A stretch of 33,459 bases of DNA from Rhizorhapis sp036570425 (GCA_036570425.1 DATCYF010000030.1:1-33459); one strand, 5' to 3'; shown: positions 1 to 8,329, numbered from the stretch's first letter. Notes: a model not told the origin generated them from the letters alone. Numbers and translations are program-made.

Positions 1-464
1 GTATAGCAGCCAAGCTGATCGACCGTGTCATAATAGGCCCATACGCCCGCGCCTTCTATTTCCCCGCCCATCGCGAGCGGAGCGCCTTCGCGTTCGAACG
101 CAGCGCCCGCGGCGTCGAACTCTTCGCGGGTATCGAGCCGGAAACCCAGATGATGCAGGCCCGGTCCACGGCTGTCCAGCCAATCCTTGTAAACGCTGCG
201 ACCACCGTCATGCTGGCACAGTTCGACCATCAGGTCGCCCACAAAGGCGTAAGCGCAACTGAACTGGTAAGTGCCCGGATGTCCCCGATAAATCTTGTTC
301 GATTGCCCGTCGGCCAGATTAGTCCACACGTTCCAGGTTTCGATGCCGTAGAGGCGACCAAAACGCTTCTGGGCGCTTTCGAGCTCATCGACAACGAACG
401 CCACCTGATCGAACTGTTTGCCTACGAATCCTTGGGATGTCGAACTGTTCACTTCGCTCTCCAT
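1..464 (-). CDS. VOC (glyoxalase/epimerase-like) family protein, partial at the window edge
   Basis: The reading frame is open from an ATG at 464 to the window edge (154 codons seen, C-terminus missing). The translation has the beta-alpha-beta-beta-beta look of a vicinal oxygen chelate module: an opening FDQVAFVVDELESAQKRF strand-helix, then LMVELCQ, then a second module opening with GLHHLGFRL. VOC proteins bind a metal through His/Glu/Gln at strand ends; here the first position is Gln (FDQV), the second Glu (VEL) and the third His (HHLGF), as in epimerase or dioxygenase members, so metal binding is plausible. It is the last visible gene of the minus-strand hydrolase-P450-flavoprotein-SnoaL series, 75 bases after the SnoaL gene, with a strong hairpin between. 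An in-frame GTG at 476 has no better ribosome site. Likely a lyase, isomerase or ring-cleavage enzyme of the pathway; the reaction cannot be assigned. Confidence 0.8.
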   Translation of the reverse strand, partial: MESEVNSSTSQGFVGKQFDQVAFVVDELESAQKRFGRLYGIETWNVWTNLADGQSNKIYRGHPGTYQFSCAYAFVGDLMVELCQHDGGRSVYKDWLDSRGPGLHHLGFRLDTREEFDAAGAAFEREGAPLAMGGEIEGAGVWAYYDTVDQLGCY

Positions 465-497
465 TCGCTCTGCCACGGCGGTGTGTTATTTTTATTG

Positions 498-532
498 CCG
501 GCGTGCGAACTCCCAGTGGAGCCGCACGCCGG
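498..532 (-). terminator. Intercistronic hairpin between SnoaL and VOC genes
   Basis: Perfect 10-bp inverted repeat CCGGCGTGCG (498-507) and CGCACGCCGG (523-532) around a 15-base loop, starting 8 bases after the SnoaL stop. Read on the minus strand the hairpin is followed by an A-rich stretch, not a T-run, so it is a weak intrinsic terminator at best. It may be an attenuating or RNA-stabilising hairpin within the operon. Confidence 0.5.
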
Positions 533-539
533 AATAGCG

Positions 540-1055
540 TTATTTATAAGGATCGACCGGCTGCTTGTCCTTGTCGATGACGCCAATATCGATCAGCATC
601 GTCAGCACGTCCGAAATCGAATAGATGTGAATGATCTTGTCGTCCTTGAACGTCAGGATCGAAAACCAGTGGACGTTGATTTTCTGACCTTGGGGCGGGA
701 TGCCCATATAGGGTCCCCCGGTCTGTTCACCCTGATGGTTGCAGTAGACGCAAATCTTGTCGTCGCCGTCGCCAAAGACTTCCAGCACCCGATAAACTGA
801 TGGCGGAAAGGTCTTGTACAGCGCCATGGGGGATGTCTTCCATGACGCATAGGTCGGAATGTCGAGACGATTGGGATTGCCGTATTTCATGTCTGGATGG
901 AAGAACTCGTCCATCTTGACGAAGTCGCCGACATTGAAGGCCAGATCGAACAAATCCATCCAGTGATTGGCCATCTTGGCCTGTTTAGGCGTCAAGTTCT
1001 TGACCAGTTCCGCCCTGCGTTCCGGCGTATGTTTGAACTCTTCGACATTGATCAT
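540..1055 (-). CDS. SnoaL-like / NTF2-fold polyketide cyclase-type protein
   Basis: This 171-residue protein has features of the SnoaL/NTF2-like superfamily: a helical start with LFDLAFNVGDFVKMDEFFHPDMKYGNP, then strands forming a cone-shaped pocket (VLEVFGDGDDKICVYCNH; INVHWFSILTFKDDKIIHIYSISDVLTML). Family members are ester cyclases, isomerases, hydratases or orphan ligand-binding proteins. The ATG at 1055 (MINVEEFKHT) is preferred because AAGGA sits 10 bases upstream; a 20-residue longer form from 1115 is possible but has an atypical N-terminus. It lies between the flavoprotein (ends 1164) and the VOC gene and is probably co-transcribed with them. In an operon with a P450 and a flavin oxygenase it may process an activated or rearranging intermediate, which is inference only. 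Confidence 0.8.
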   Translation of the reverse strand: MINVEEFKHTPERRAELVKNLTPKQAKMANHWMDLFDLAFNVGDFVKMDEFFHPDMKYGNPNRLDIPTYASWKTSPMALYKTFPPSVYRVLEVFGDGDDKICVYCNHQGEQTGGPYMGIPPQGQKINVHWFSILTFKDDKIIHIYSISDVLTMLIDIGVIDKDKQPVDPYK

Positions 1056-1163
1056 TGTCTTTGGATCCTTTCCCAAATTGCTCGAATGTCGCTGCTGCGA
1101 TGTCTTGTACCGCATGCCGCCCCCTTTCAGCGACTTTCAGGGGCTGGAGAGTGATGAGAGGTC

Positions 1164-2396
1164 TTAATACATATGAGGAGGCACCGCGTTGGGGGTGACG
1201 CCTAATATGGAGCGGCCATAAACCTCATGCCCCACATTCGGAATGTTACCGAAATGCCGTGCGACCATGCTGAAGTCCCGCCAGTAACGGCAGGCAGGGT
1301 TCGCGTTATTGAAGGCGGATGAGCCCCCGACCATCATCAGCGATTGGACAGCCTCGCCCAATATTTGCATGGCGTAGTTCGCCTGCGCCTTGTTACGCGC
1401 CCTCTCCCGCTCGGATAAGGTCCGGCGATCGAGCGCGGCCCTGTCAAGGGCGGAGGTCGCATCCTCGATAAGCAGACGGGCAGATTCGATCTTTATCGCA
1501 GCCTCGCCGATGTCGCGGGCCACCACCTGAGAATCCGCCTGCCGGGCGAAAACGGTGCCGACCAGGGGCCGGACCTGCGCTGCATCGCTGATCGTGGCCA
1601 GAAGACCCTCGGCCGCTCCCAGGGGCACGCCGGTCATCGTCCGGTGCACTAGCGCCATCTGCGCAAAAAAATCGGATGGCGCACCGTAATGCTTCTTTCC
1701 CGGCTCCACATAATTGAACGAACGCGCAGCGTGGACCACCCGGTTTTCGGGGACGAAGACATCTTCGACCACGATGGTGTCGGACCCGGTCCCCTGCAGG
1801 CCGGTCACATACCAGCTATCTTCCAGTTTCAGTTCGGCTGCGGGAATATAGCAGAAATTGCCCGGAACGACTGTTCCGTCGGCATGCACGATCTTGATTC
1901 CCCACTGCCCCCAGTCGGCGTGGCGAATGCCGGATGCGTAAGGCCATTTGCCGGTTACGCGATAGCCTCCCTCGACGGGAATTGCGGTGCCCGGCGGATT
2001 GAAGGCACCCGCGATCTTCGGAACGCCGTTGGCAAACAGTTCCTCCTGCAGCGCATCTGGCCCCAGTGACGTGACCCAGGTCGTGCCATTGATGATCTGC
2101 GACACCCATGCGGCCGACGGGTCCCCCTTTGCCAGTTCGGCCCCCATGCGAACCAGTGCGGTCGCCGAAACGCCCCGTCCGCCAAGCCGCTGCGGCACGG
2201 CCACGGCCCAGAGGTCCGCCTTGTCAAAGGCCGCGATCACTTCTGGAGCGGGATAGCGCTGGACATCGCCTTTTGCGGCATTCTCCTGAAGCAGCGGGCG
2301 GAGAGAAATGGCGGCATTCACCACTTCCTCCCCCGCCTCTTCATCGAATGCCCATCTGGCTCCAGCCTGTGCCTTGTCTGGAAATTGGACCAACAT
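1164..2396 (-). CDS. Acyl-CoA-dehydrogenase-fold flavoprotein, group D flavin monooxygenase-like (HsaA/DszC type)
   Basis: About 410 residues with the three-part acyl-CoA dehydrogenase fold: N-terminal helices with VAVPQRLGGRGVSATALV, a central beta domain (YRVTGKWPYASGIRHADWGQWG), and a C-terminal helical bundle ending with ACRYWRDFSMVARHFGNIPNVGHEVYG. The WRD...RH C-terminal signature and the GKWPYASGI segment resemble two-component flavin hydroxylases such as HsaA (steroid catabolism), DszC and HpaB relatives more than true CoA-ester dehydrogenases. Such enzymes use FMNH2 or FADH2 from a separate reductase, which is not in this window. A TTG at 2399 would add one residue; ATG 2396 with GGGA about 8 bases upstream is preferred. 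It follows the P450 gene on the same strand after a 152-base gap. Likely an aromatic or alicyclic C-H hydroxylase; a plain dehydrogenase cannot be excluded. Confidence 0.8.
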   Translation of the reverse strand: MLVQFPDKAQAGARWAFDEEAGEEVVNAAISLRPLLQENAAKGDVQRYPAPEVIAAFDKADLWAVAVPQRLGGRGVSATALVRMGAELAKGDPSAAWVSQIINGTTWVTSLGPDALQEELFANGVPKIAGAFNPPGTAIPVEGGYRVTGKWPYASGIRHADWGQWGIKIVHADGTVVPGNFCYIPAAELKLEDSWYVTGLQGTGSDTIVVEDVFVPENRVVHAARSFNYVEPGKKHYGAPSDFFAQMALVHRTMTGVPLGAAEGLLATISDAAQVRPLVGTVFARQADSQVVARDIGEAAIKIESARLLIEDATSALDRAALDRRTLSERERARNKAQANYAMQILGEAVQSLMMVGGSSAFNNANPACRYWRDFSMVARHFGNIPNVGHEVYGRSILGVTPNAVPPHMY

Positions 2397-2548
2397 CAAA
2401 AATCCCGTGATCTCGTTATGAAGCCGCTTATGCCGTTGCCATGAACGACCCTTGCGTCCTTGGCATTATGGGCCGGGGCAAGATGGCCGCAACAGCGCTC
2501 GGGCCGTTCAATCGGCCATCGCTTTGCGTGATCGGACGGCTGGGCAAG

Positions 2549-3784
2549 TCACACCTTCTCCCATACCAACGGCAGTGTTTCAGGCTGGATGATCGGACCC
2601 AGGGTCGACACGATTTCAGCGCCCGGCGCGATATGGAATGTGGGGACAGCCTTGAGGAACTCTTCTATTGCAGCATGAAGTTCCCGCCGCGCCAGATGCA
2701 TGCCGACGCATCTGTGCGGGCCATGAGCGAAACTCTCATGTGAGGGACCGCGATCCAGCCGCACTTCGTTAGGCTTATCATATTTGCCCTCGTCCCGCCC
2801 GGCCAGCGTAGTGCTCATGGCGACGCGGTCGCCCGGCATGACGCGCACGCCAGCGATCTCTATTTCCTTCACGCAGATACGAAAGGTCGTGACAGCAGCG
2901 TAAGCCCGGAGAAATTCTTCAGTCGCCAACGGAATCATGTCGGGATGCTCACGAAGGTAAGCCTGATGATCCTGCCTTTCGGCAAGATGACGGAAGTGCA
3001 ACCCGATATTGGTGGAGACGGTATCGAGACCCCCTGTGTAGAGGTTGAACGCAATCCCGACCTGCTCGTCCAGGCTTAGCGGACGTCCATCGATCTTGGC
3101 ATTGGCGGCGAAGCTGATGAAGTCATCTCTCGGATTTTTCCGCCGGTCCTCCAGCTTCTCAAGCAGATAATCCCGCACCGACCGCGTTGCGCCCGCGATC
3201 TGGGCAACATCGGGTTGGTGAAGCAGGTTCATCTCCCAGGCAAGCAACTGCTCCACATCCTCCTGCGGCAGACCCATCAATTCAAGGAATACAGCGATAG
3301 GAAATTTGAAGGCGAACTCACCCATGAATTCACATGAGCCGCGATCCTTGAACTGATCGATATAGTCCCGCGCATAGATGCGAACTTTTTCGTCCAGAGC
3401 AGCCATGCGCTGCGGCGCAAGCAGGGGGTTCAAAAGACCCCGAAGCGGCGTATGTTCGGGCGGATCATATTCCACCGGCACCTGATACCAGCTATCGCCA
3501 ATCAGTTGGCTGAAACTGGACCAGCCGCGTGCCGTAAAGTGCTCGCTGTCCTTGAAGATCGCCCTCAAATCTTCCGCACGCCTGAATACCCAGGCCGCGT
3601 CTCCGGTCGGAACCGCTTCCGGCGCGTAGAAAGCGATCGGCCCCGCCGCAATTTCGGGAATGATCCGATCGAAAGGATTCTCCTTCGTCTTACGGCTTAC
3701 CGTCAGAGGATATTCGACCACAAGTTCAGGCGGGACATGCGCCGGGATCGATGATGAAGGCATGGCGGTTAACACATCTTCCAT
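2549..3784 (-). CDS. Cytochrome P450 (bacterial class I type)
   Basis: A full-length 411-residue soluble P450. All hallmark motifs are present: the C-helix DPPEHTPLR near residues 108-115; the I-helix oxygen-activation motif YTGGLDT at 249-255; the K-helix ExxR as E290-FL-R293 (EEFLRAY); and the haem loop FAHGPHRCVG with proximal ligand Cys359. No membrane anchor is present. Bacterial class I P450s need a ferredoxin and a ferredoxin reductase, neither of which is encoded here, so the partner must lie elsewhere. The start is supported by AGGAG 8 bases upstream of the ATG at 3784. It lies 21 bases downstream of the alpha/beta hydrolase gene, so co-transcription is very likely. Proximity to the TonB receptor suggests it hydroxylates an imported hydrophobic compound such as a terpenoid or alkyl-aromatic; the substrate is inference. 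Confidence 0.95.
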   Translation of the reverse strand: MEDVLTAMPSSSIPAHVPPELVVEYPLTVSRKTKENPFDRIIPEIAAGPIAFYAPEAVPTGDAAWVFRRAEDLRAIFKDSEHFTARGWSSFSQLIGDSWYQVPVEYDPPEHTPLRGLLNPLLAPQRMAALDEKVRIYARDYIDQFKDRGSCEFMGEFAFKFPIAVFLELMGLPQEDVEQLLAWEMNLLHQPDVAQIAGATRSVRDYLLEKLEDRRKNPRDDFISFAANAKIDGRPLSLDEQVGIAFNLYTGGLDTVSTNIGLHFRHLAERQDHQAYLREHPDMIPLATEEFLRAYAAVTTFRICVKEIEIAGVRVMPGDRVAMSTTLAGRDEGKYDKPNEVRLDRGPSHESFAHGPHRCVGMHLARRELHAAIEEFLKAVPTFHIAPGAEIVSTLGPIIQPETLPLVWEKV

Positions 3785-3805
3785 ACTGAACTCTCCTGAT
3801 CTGTC

Positions 3806-4534
3806 TTATGTCTTCGGGCGCAAGTGCTGGAGCACGCTTTCGGGGTCTCCTAAATGAACCATGTGGTCCCGCTCCCCGCCAAGTTGATGCACATTCCAGC
3901 CCAAAGCCTCAGCGCGCGCGTGCATCGGTGTCATCATAGTAAAGGGAACGGCAAGATAATCGACCGCGCGGCGTATCGAGTCCGCTCCCAGGGGAATTGG
4001 ACATATATTCGCGCTGAGGGGCATGTCGGTCATATGTTCGAACATCCATTTGTCACGTTCAGGTGACATGCGCTGGGGCTCGATTTCCGCCATCCTGCGG
4101 ACCTGTTCCGGAACACCCGCGCCGACCGGCCCTTCCCCGCGCGCGTGCAGGGCACGTATCCCGGCTGCTTGCTCCGGACTCATGAAGCCCAGCGCCTCCA
4201 CTACGCTTTCACCGGCGCGCGGCACTATCGCATCAATATACACGACATGGCTGATCCGGTCACCCGCTTCAGCAAGAATGCCGGGGGCAATCGTGCCGGC
4301 ATAGCTGTGCACGACAAGAACTGCATTCTCGACATCTTCGAACCGCGTCAGGTTTACGACATCGGCTACATGCGTGGCCGTCGTGATATCGCGTGAAATC
4401 AGATGATGGCGCTCGCCAAAGCCCGTCAGCGTTGGCGTGTGGACGATATGCCCCTCGGCACGCAAGGGCGCGGCCACATACTTCCAGACCCAGCCCCCCA
4501 TTCCGCCGCCATGTACAAGCACATATGTCGTCAT
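3806..4534 (-). CDS. Alpha/beta hydrolase (esterase / hydroxynitrile lyase-like subgroup)
   Basis: This 242-residue protein starts directly with TTYVLVHGGGMGGW, whose HGGG at 8-11 is the oxyanion-hole turn. The nucleophile elbow is VVHSYAG with Ser77, and the probable catalytic His is H224 in GGERDHMVHLGDPE; the acid is not certain (D101 of VVYIDAIVP is near the expected strand). The short lid and the HGGGMGGW/HSYAG/DHMVH pattern match the EstC, salicylate-esterase and hydroxynitrile-lyase subgroup of the fold. No signal peptide is present, so it acts in the cytoplasm. The ATG at 4534 has GAGGA 6 bases upstream, and a perfect 9-bp hairpin lies just upstream of that ribosome site. It is the first gene of the minus-strand operon (hydrolase, P450, flavoprotein, SnoaL, VOC) and probably cleaves an ester, lactone or C-C bond in the pathway. 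Confidence 0.88.
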   Translation of the reverse strand: MTTYVLVHGGGMGGWVWKYVAAPLRAEGHIVHTPTLTGFGERHHLISRDITTATHVADVVNLTRFEDVENAVLVVHSYAGTIAPGILAEAGDRISHVVYIDAIVPRAGESVVEALGFMSPEQAAGIRALHARGEGPVGAGVPEQVRRMAEIEPQRMSPERDKWMFEHMTDMPLSANICPIPLGADSIRRAVDYLAVPFTMMTPMHARAEALGWNVHQLGGERDHMVHLGDPESVLQHLRPKT

Positions 4535-4903
4535 TCGAAATCCTCGCGCAATCGGACCACTGCATCAACTTGGCCGATTGCGTCTTACGGGGGCAGTGCA
4601 AGGAAGTGTTTCCAATCGGTCAACTGTTTGGTCCGCAGGTCATCCCCGTAGCGTCAGGGAATCGGGTGCGGTATGAATCCAGAGGTCCAAAAGCTTCGTG
4701 TCAGTCGCTGTTGCGTCTTTTTGGTAAGCGGATGACCTGGTCTGTAGGAGTTGCATTCCGAAACCAGGATAAATCAGGGCGCATCCAGATATTCTTGACT
4801 TCAACAGGCGACTTCTGACGCGGATCTATCGAAACGCTTCATGCAAGAGGCGATTGATGGGTTCGGCCGAAGGATAGCAGTAACGATAAACATCAGGAGG
4901 GGG
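4535..4903. promoter_or_regulatory. Divergent regulatory region between hydrolase operon and TonB-dependent receptor
   Basis: This 369-base gap holds no convincing gene. For the minus strand, a possible promoter has -35 TTGACC (complement of 4618-4623), a 17-base spacer and a weak -10 TGCACT (complement of 4595-4600). This would start the transcript just before the hairpin at 4547-4582. For the plus strand, TTGACT at 4795-4800 is a possible -35 but no good -10 follows. A 10-bp inverted pair CAGGTCATCC (4636-4645) and GGATGACCTG (4730-4739) may be a pair of regulator half-sites. A strong Shine-Dalgarno (AGGAGG, 4895-4900) precedes the receptor gene. Confidence 0.4.
4547..4582 (-). promoter_or_regulatory. 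Leader hairpin immediately upstream of the hydrolase ribosome site
   Basis: Perfect 9-bp inverted repeat CGCAATCGG (4547-4555) and CCGATTGCG (4574-4582) with an 18-base loop. On the minus-strand transcript it ends right where the GAGGA ribosome site of the hydrolase gene begins. It may be an operator or a structured 5' leader that affects translation or stability. Confidence 0.4.
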
Positions 4904-7330
4904 ATGTCGGCTATGTCCAGATTCACACAGAAAGCTTTCTATCGCGCTGGCTTTGTCGCAGGCGCCATGTTGCTTATGCCTTCTATTCTTTGGGCGCAGG
5001 ACACCGGAAGCGAAGCTCAGTCGCAACCTCCTTTATCGGCTGACGATGAAACGCCCATCATGTACCGTGAAATCGTGGTTACGGCTCGTCGTCGCGACGA
5101 ACGGCTCCAGGATGTACCCGTTTCAGTTAGCGCTTTTTCAGCTGAAGCACTGGCGCGCAGTACCATTCAAACCGTTGCCGACATCAACACGATCACCCCT
5201 GGTTTCCGGGCTGGAGCCGAAGGAGGCAAAGAAAATGCCTCCATTTCCTTGCGCGGTATCGGGCAAGTTCCGCTTGGCGAGGCCTCGCCCGGCGTCGTCA
5301 CATATTTCGCCGATATTCCGTTGCCGTCCTTCGGTTCCAATATTCCGACCTTTGATCTTTCCAGCATACAGGTTCTCAAAGGACCACAGGGCACTCTCTT
5401 CGGACGCAATACCCTGGGCGGCGCGGTGTTGATCAGTCCACAGGCCCCAATCTATGATCTGGGTGGCTATATTGAGGGTACATACGGGCGGTTCGATTAT
5501 CGGGAATTGCAAGGCGCGATTAACATCCCGATCATCGCCAACCATGTCGCGCTTCGTGTCGCGGGTCAGGTTCGGCGGCAGGACGGCCGCACTGAAAATC
5601 TCAATGGAGGACCGGATTTCGACAACGTCCATCAGGATTCGATCAGGGCGTCATTGCTGGTCGAACCAACCGACACGATCAAGAGCACCACGATTTTCGA
5701 TTATTTTCGCGCAGATGAACGTGCGGGAGGCCTCCACCTTTACCGTCAGCAGCCGGGCGTGCTGGGGGCAATTTTTGGTAGTCCAGCGTTGGGCGATTTT
5801 CTCGACAGCCAGATCGCCAATTATCGGACCATCCAGAAACGCAATTTCTATGGAGCCTTCGATGATGGCATTAATGGCGGCCAAGCCTATCGCAAGCAGA
5901 TCGGCATCAGCAATGATACCTCTATCTCCTTCGGCAACATTACCGTTCGCAATATTTTCGGTTATCGCCACAACTGGGTGGATCAGCTCATCAATACGGG
6001 CGCGACTGGCCCGCTCTTCCTCCCGGACGGAACGCAATTTTCAATATTCCATGCCGGGGAGCAATATAACCGCGAATATTTGACCGAAGAAATTCAGGTC
6101 CTCGGTAAGTTTGAGGGCTTTGATTTCATAGTTGGCGGCTTTCTAAGCCATGATCGCTCAGCCGGAGCGATGGGATCGACGTTCCGCGCCTTTGCGGTCG
6201 GCGACGTGCCGGGCGTGCCTGTAACGGCTCATGTAGAAAACAAGAATTATGCTATTTATGGCCAGGTCGGGGTCAATATCACCGAGAAGCTCAAGCTCAA
6301 TCTTGGCGGCCGCTATAGCTGGGACAAGGTCAATGCATGCGGCGGCGGCTTTTGGACAGACTATGTGGATCGTGAAACCTGTGATGAGCAGGCTGCTCTT
6401 GGCCTTACCGATGGCGTTGGTATCGTCCGCAACAAAGGCGAAGAGCCTAGTTGGACAATCGGACTTGATTATAAGCTGAACGATGACGTCTTGCTATATA
6501 TCGTCAGTCGGCGGGGCTATCGTGGCGCCAACGTCAACACCCCCGCCTTCGAAAGCGCCTTCACCACCGGCGGCACAGGTTGCAATAATCCAGGCGGAGC
6601 CTGTCCGGACCTGCGGCCTTTCCAGAAGACGGGCGAGGAAAAACTTACCGACGTGGAAGTGGGCGCCAAGACCGATTTCCGCCTGGGAAATGGGCGGGGC
6701 CGGTTCAACATCGCTGCTTTTTACACATCCTACAAGAATGCGCTTCAGTTTCTCAACGCGCAGAATGTTGGCCTGCCGTTCACGACCCCTGATCAGCCGA
6801 CCAACGGATCCGTGGCGGCCAACATCGCTGATCTCGAAATATGGGGCATAGAACTCGAAACGTCCGTGAGCCCGGTGAGAGATGTTACGGTATCCTTCAA
6901 CGGGGCCTATACGCATGAGAAGGTCAAAAGCCTTGGGCAGGTAAGCTTTGGTCCCGGCGTTCCGCCCCCCGTCGCCACCAAGGCGCAGGTCAATCTTCCT
7001 ACGCCCACCTTTGCCGGCACGGTGAGCCTGAACTGGGTGTTGCCCTTCAAGCTTGCCGAAGGAGATGTCGTGTTTAACAGCGATATCTACATGACGGACG
7101 ATTTCGGCGGCCAGAATGGCGAAAATCTGCCCGGATATACGGCAACGAACGTACGACTGGACTGGAACAACGTAGCCGGGACCGGTCTGGACCTGGGGGG
7201 CTACGTCCGTAATCTGTTCGGTGAGCATTACTATGTCTCGCCAAGCGTCCTGCTTCTTAATTTTCCGACCAGTTCCGTTTACGTCGGCGAACCAAGGACC
7301 TGGGGCCTGATGGCGCGTTACCGCTTTTAG
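4904..7330 (+). CDS. TonB-dependent outer-membrane receptor
   Basis: From the ATG at 4904 the protein has 808 residues. An N-terminal signal peptide (RAGFVAGAMLLMPSILWAQ, cleavage near AQ-DT) is followed by a TonB-box-like segment before EIVVTARRRDERLQDVPVSVSAF. The plug domain then includes TLFGRNTLGGAVLISP, and a long 22-strand-type barrel ends in GLMARYRF, with the terminal Phe typical of outer-membrane proteins. Such sphingomonad receptors of the FyuA/CirA-like TBDT group often import aromatic or other bulky organic compounds as well as siderophores. AGGAGG at 4895-4900 lies 3 bases before ATG 4904 and 12 before ATG 4913, so either may be used; a longer frame from 4841 has no such site and would bury the signal peptide. 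It is divergent from the hydrolase-P450 operon, so its ligand is probably that operon's substrate. Confidence 0.95.
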   Translation: MSAMSRFTQKAFYRAGFVAGAMLLMPSILWAQDTGSEAQSQPPLSADDETPIMYREIVVTARRRDERLQDVPVSVSAFSAEALARSTIQTVADINTITPGFRAGAEGGKENASISLRGIGQVPLGEASPGVVTYFADIPLPSFGSNIPTFDLSSIQVLKGPQGTLFGRNTLGGAVLISPQAPIYDLGGYIEGTYGRFDYRELQGAINIPIIANHVALRVAGQVRRQDGRTENLNGGPDFDNVHQDSIRASLLVEPTDTIKSTTIFDYFRADERAGGLHLYRQQPGVLGAIFGSPALGDFLDSQIANYRTIQKRNFYGAFDDGINGGQAYRKQIGISNDTSISFGNITVRNIFGYRHNWVDQLINTGATGPLFLPDGTQFSIFHAGEQYNREYLTEEIQVLGKFEGFDFIVGGFLSHDRSAGAMGSTFRAFAVGDVPGVPVTAHVENKNYAIYGQVGVNITEKLKLNLGGRYSWDKVNACGGGFWTDYVDRETCDEQAALGLTDGVGIVRNKGEEPSWTIGLDYKLNDDVLLYIVSRRGYRGANVNTPAFESAFTTGGTGCNNPGGACPDLRPFQKTGEEKLTDVEVGAKTDFRLGNGRGRFNIAAFYTSYKNALQFLNAQNVGLPFTTPDQPTNGSVAANIADLEIWGIELETSVSPVRDVTVSFNGAYTHEKVKSLGQVSFGPGVPPPVATKAQVNLPTPTFAGTVSLNWVLPFKLAEGDVVFNSDIYMTDDFGGQNGENLPGYTATNVRLDWNNVAGTGLDLGGYVRNLFGEHYYVSPSVLLLNFPTSSVYVGEPRTWGLMARYRF

Positions 7331-7339
7331 GGGGAAGAG

Positions 7340-7378
7340 CCGGGCGCGGCAGCAGCGTTATTCGCCTGCCGCGCCCGG
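7340..7378 (+). terminator. Strong hairpin terminator after the receptor gene
   Basis: Perfect 13-bp inverted repeat CCGGGCGCGGCAG (7340-7352) and CTGCCGCGCCCGG (7366-7378) with a 13-base loop, 10 bases after the receptor stop codon. It lacks a T-run on either strand, but its position between convergent genes suits termination or 3'-end protection. Confidence 0.65.
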
Positions 7379-7484
7379 AACCTGGAACCCTCGCCACATC
7401 GGCCGCTGCCGCGATATCCCAAGGGAACGTCACTCTTCAGCATAGGCGAGAAAATGCAGCTTCGATAACTAGAAGATCTCCGAC

Positions 7485-7715
7485 CTATTCATCTTCATCA
7501 TCTAAATCGGCATCCAGATCAGCGCTTATGTCGTCATCGGCCAAGAGAGCGCCTTCTTCATCTCGGTCCAATTGCTCGTCTATCGCTTCACTGATCAGAT
7601 CGAGCTGATCAAAAGTAGCCGCCAGTTCCAAAGTATCTCCGCTGTCATCTTCTATAAGCAGGATGTAATCGTCTCCCGAACGGCTGATGGCAAACTGAGC
7701 CAGTGTCTTTGTCAT
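7485..7715 (-). CDS. Small acidic protein of unknown function
   Basis: A 76-residue protein. The first half (LAQFAISRSGDDYILLIEDDSGDTLELAATFDQLDLISEAIDEQL) could form a small beta sheet plus a helix. The C-terminal 30 residues are almost all Asp, Glu, Ala and Leu, ending DLDADLDDEDE. No signal peptide, membrane segment or cysteine is present. AAGGAG 7 bases before the ATG at 7715 supports the start and argues it is a real gene. Comparable short acidic proteins are common in sphingomonads, but I do not recognise a function. It is convergent with the receptor gene and divergent from the iron-permease-family gene. The acidic tail could bind cations or a basic partner, which is speculation. Confidence 0.7.
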   Translation of the reverse strand: MTKTLAQFAISRSGDDYILLIEDDSGDTLELAATFDQLDLISEAIDEQLDRDEEGALLADDDISADLDADLDDEDE

Positions 7716-7930
7716 GTCATGTCTCCTTGGCAGGCACCCAACGCGTGAACCGAGGGCTTTTGCTGTCAGGCAGTCGCGGGCCGAGAACGGTCTGGCGTTT
7801 CCGTAATATCGAAGGCAGCAGGAGATTGGATGACGCCCGGAAAGTCATAACGGATAAGAAAGAGCCTTCAGACGTTGGTGGCGCAAGAGAGGCCTCATTG
7901 CGGTCCTCTCATTTATCAACGGAGGATCGG

Positions 7931-8329
7931 ATGGATCGCATCTTTACAGCTTTCGCAAGAACTATCGCAAGCTGGACTGGACAGCCGCTGGCGTTTATCT
8001 TTGCTCTACTTTTGATTGTCTTGTGGATTATTTGCGGACCGATATTCCAATTCTCCGATACTTGGCAGCTTGTAGTAAATACCGCGACCACCATTATCAC
8101 CTTCCTGATGGTATTCGTGATCCAGAACGCCCAAAACCGCGACGGAGCAGCCCTGCAGGCGAAGTTGGACGAACTGATACGCTGCGCCACTGGCGCGCGC
8201 GACAGGTTCATTGGGATCGAACATTTGGGGGAATCAGAAGTGGAGGAGATACGCAAGGCGCTGGAGGATCAGGCAGAGGGTGACCGCAGCGCTCGTGAAA
8301 CGCTTGACCGGCTATTGCGTCGGCGTTGA
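7931..8329 (+). CDS. Low-affinity iron permease family small membrane protein
   Basis: A 132-residue protein starting MDRIFTAFARTIASWTGQPLAFIFALL, with two clear membrane segments (about residues 19-39 and 48-68) separated by a short loop WIICGPIFQFSDTW. The conserved FVIQNAQNRDGAALQAKLDELIR follows, then a charged cytoplasmic tail. That arrangement matches the bacterial low-affinity iron permease (Fet4-like) family, in which many short members have no proven transport role. The ATG at 7931 is preceded by GGAGG at 5 bases. Longer readings from 7703 lack a ribosome site and give an atypical basic N-terminus. It stands alone, 79 bases before the next gene. Iron transport is assigned by family name only; a structural or stress role is possible. 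Confidence 0.82.
   Translation: MDRIFTAFARTIASWTGQPLAFIFALLLIVLWIICGPIFQFSDTWQLVVNTATTIITFLMVFVIQNAQNRDGAALQAKLDELIRCATGARDRFIGIEHLGESEVEEIRKALEDQAEGDRSARETLDRLLRRR

Noticed and set aside
150..800. Long plus-strand frame (216 codons) opposite the VOC and SnoaL genes
   Set aside because: It covers two minus-strand proteins with family motifs, has no ribosome site and its translation resembles no family.
2502..2517. Short hairpin GGCCG-TTCAAT-CGGCC between the flavoprotein and P450 genes
   Set aside because: Only a 5-bp stem without a T-run; too common in GC-rich DNA to call a terminator.
2441..2743. Small plus-strand frame starting in the gap before the P450 gene end
   Set aside because: Most of it overlaps the P450 haem-loop region on the other strand and no ribosome site is seen.
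7703..7930. N-terminal extension of the iron-permease-family protein
   Set aside because: The extension is atypical, overlaps the small acidic gene's start, and GGAGG precedes the internal ATG at 7931.
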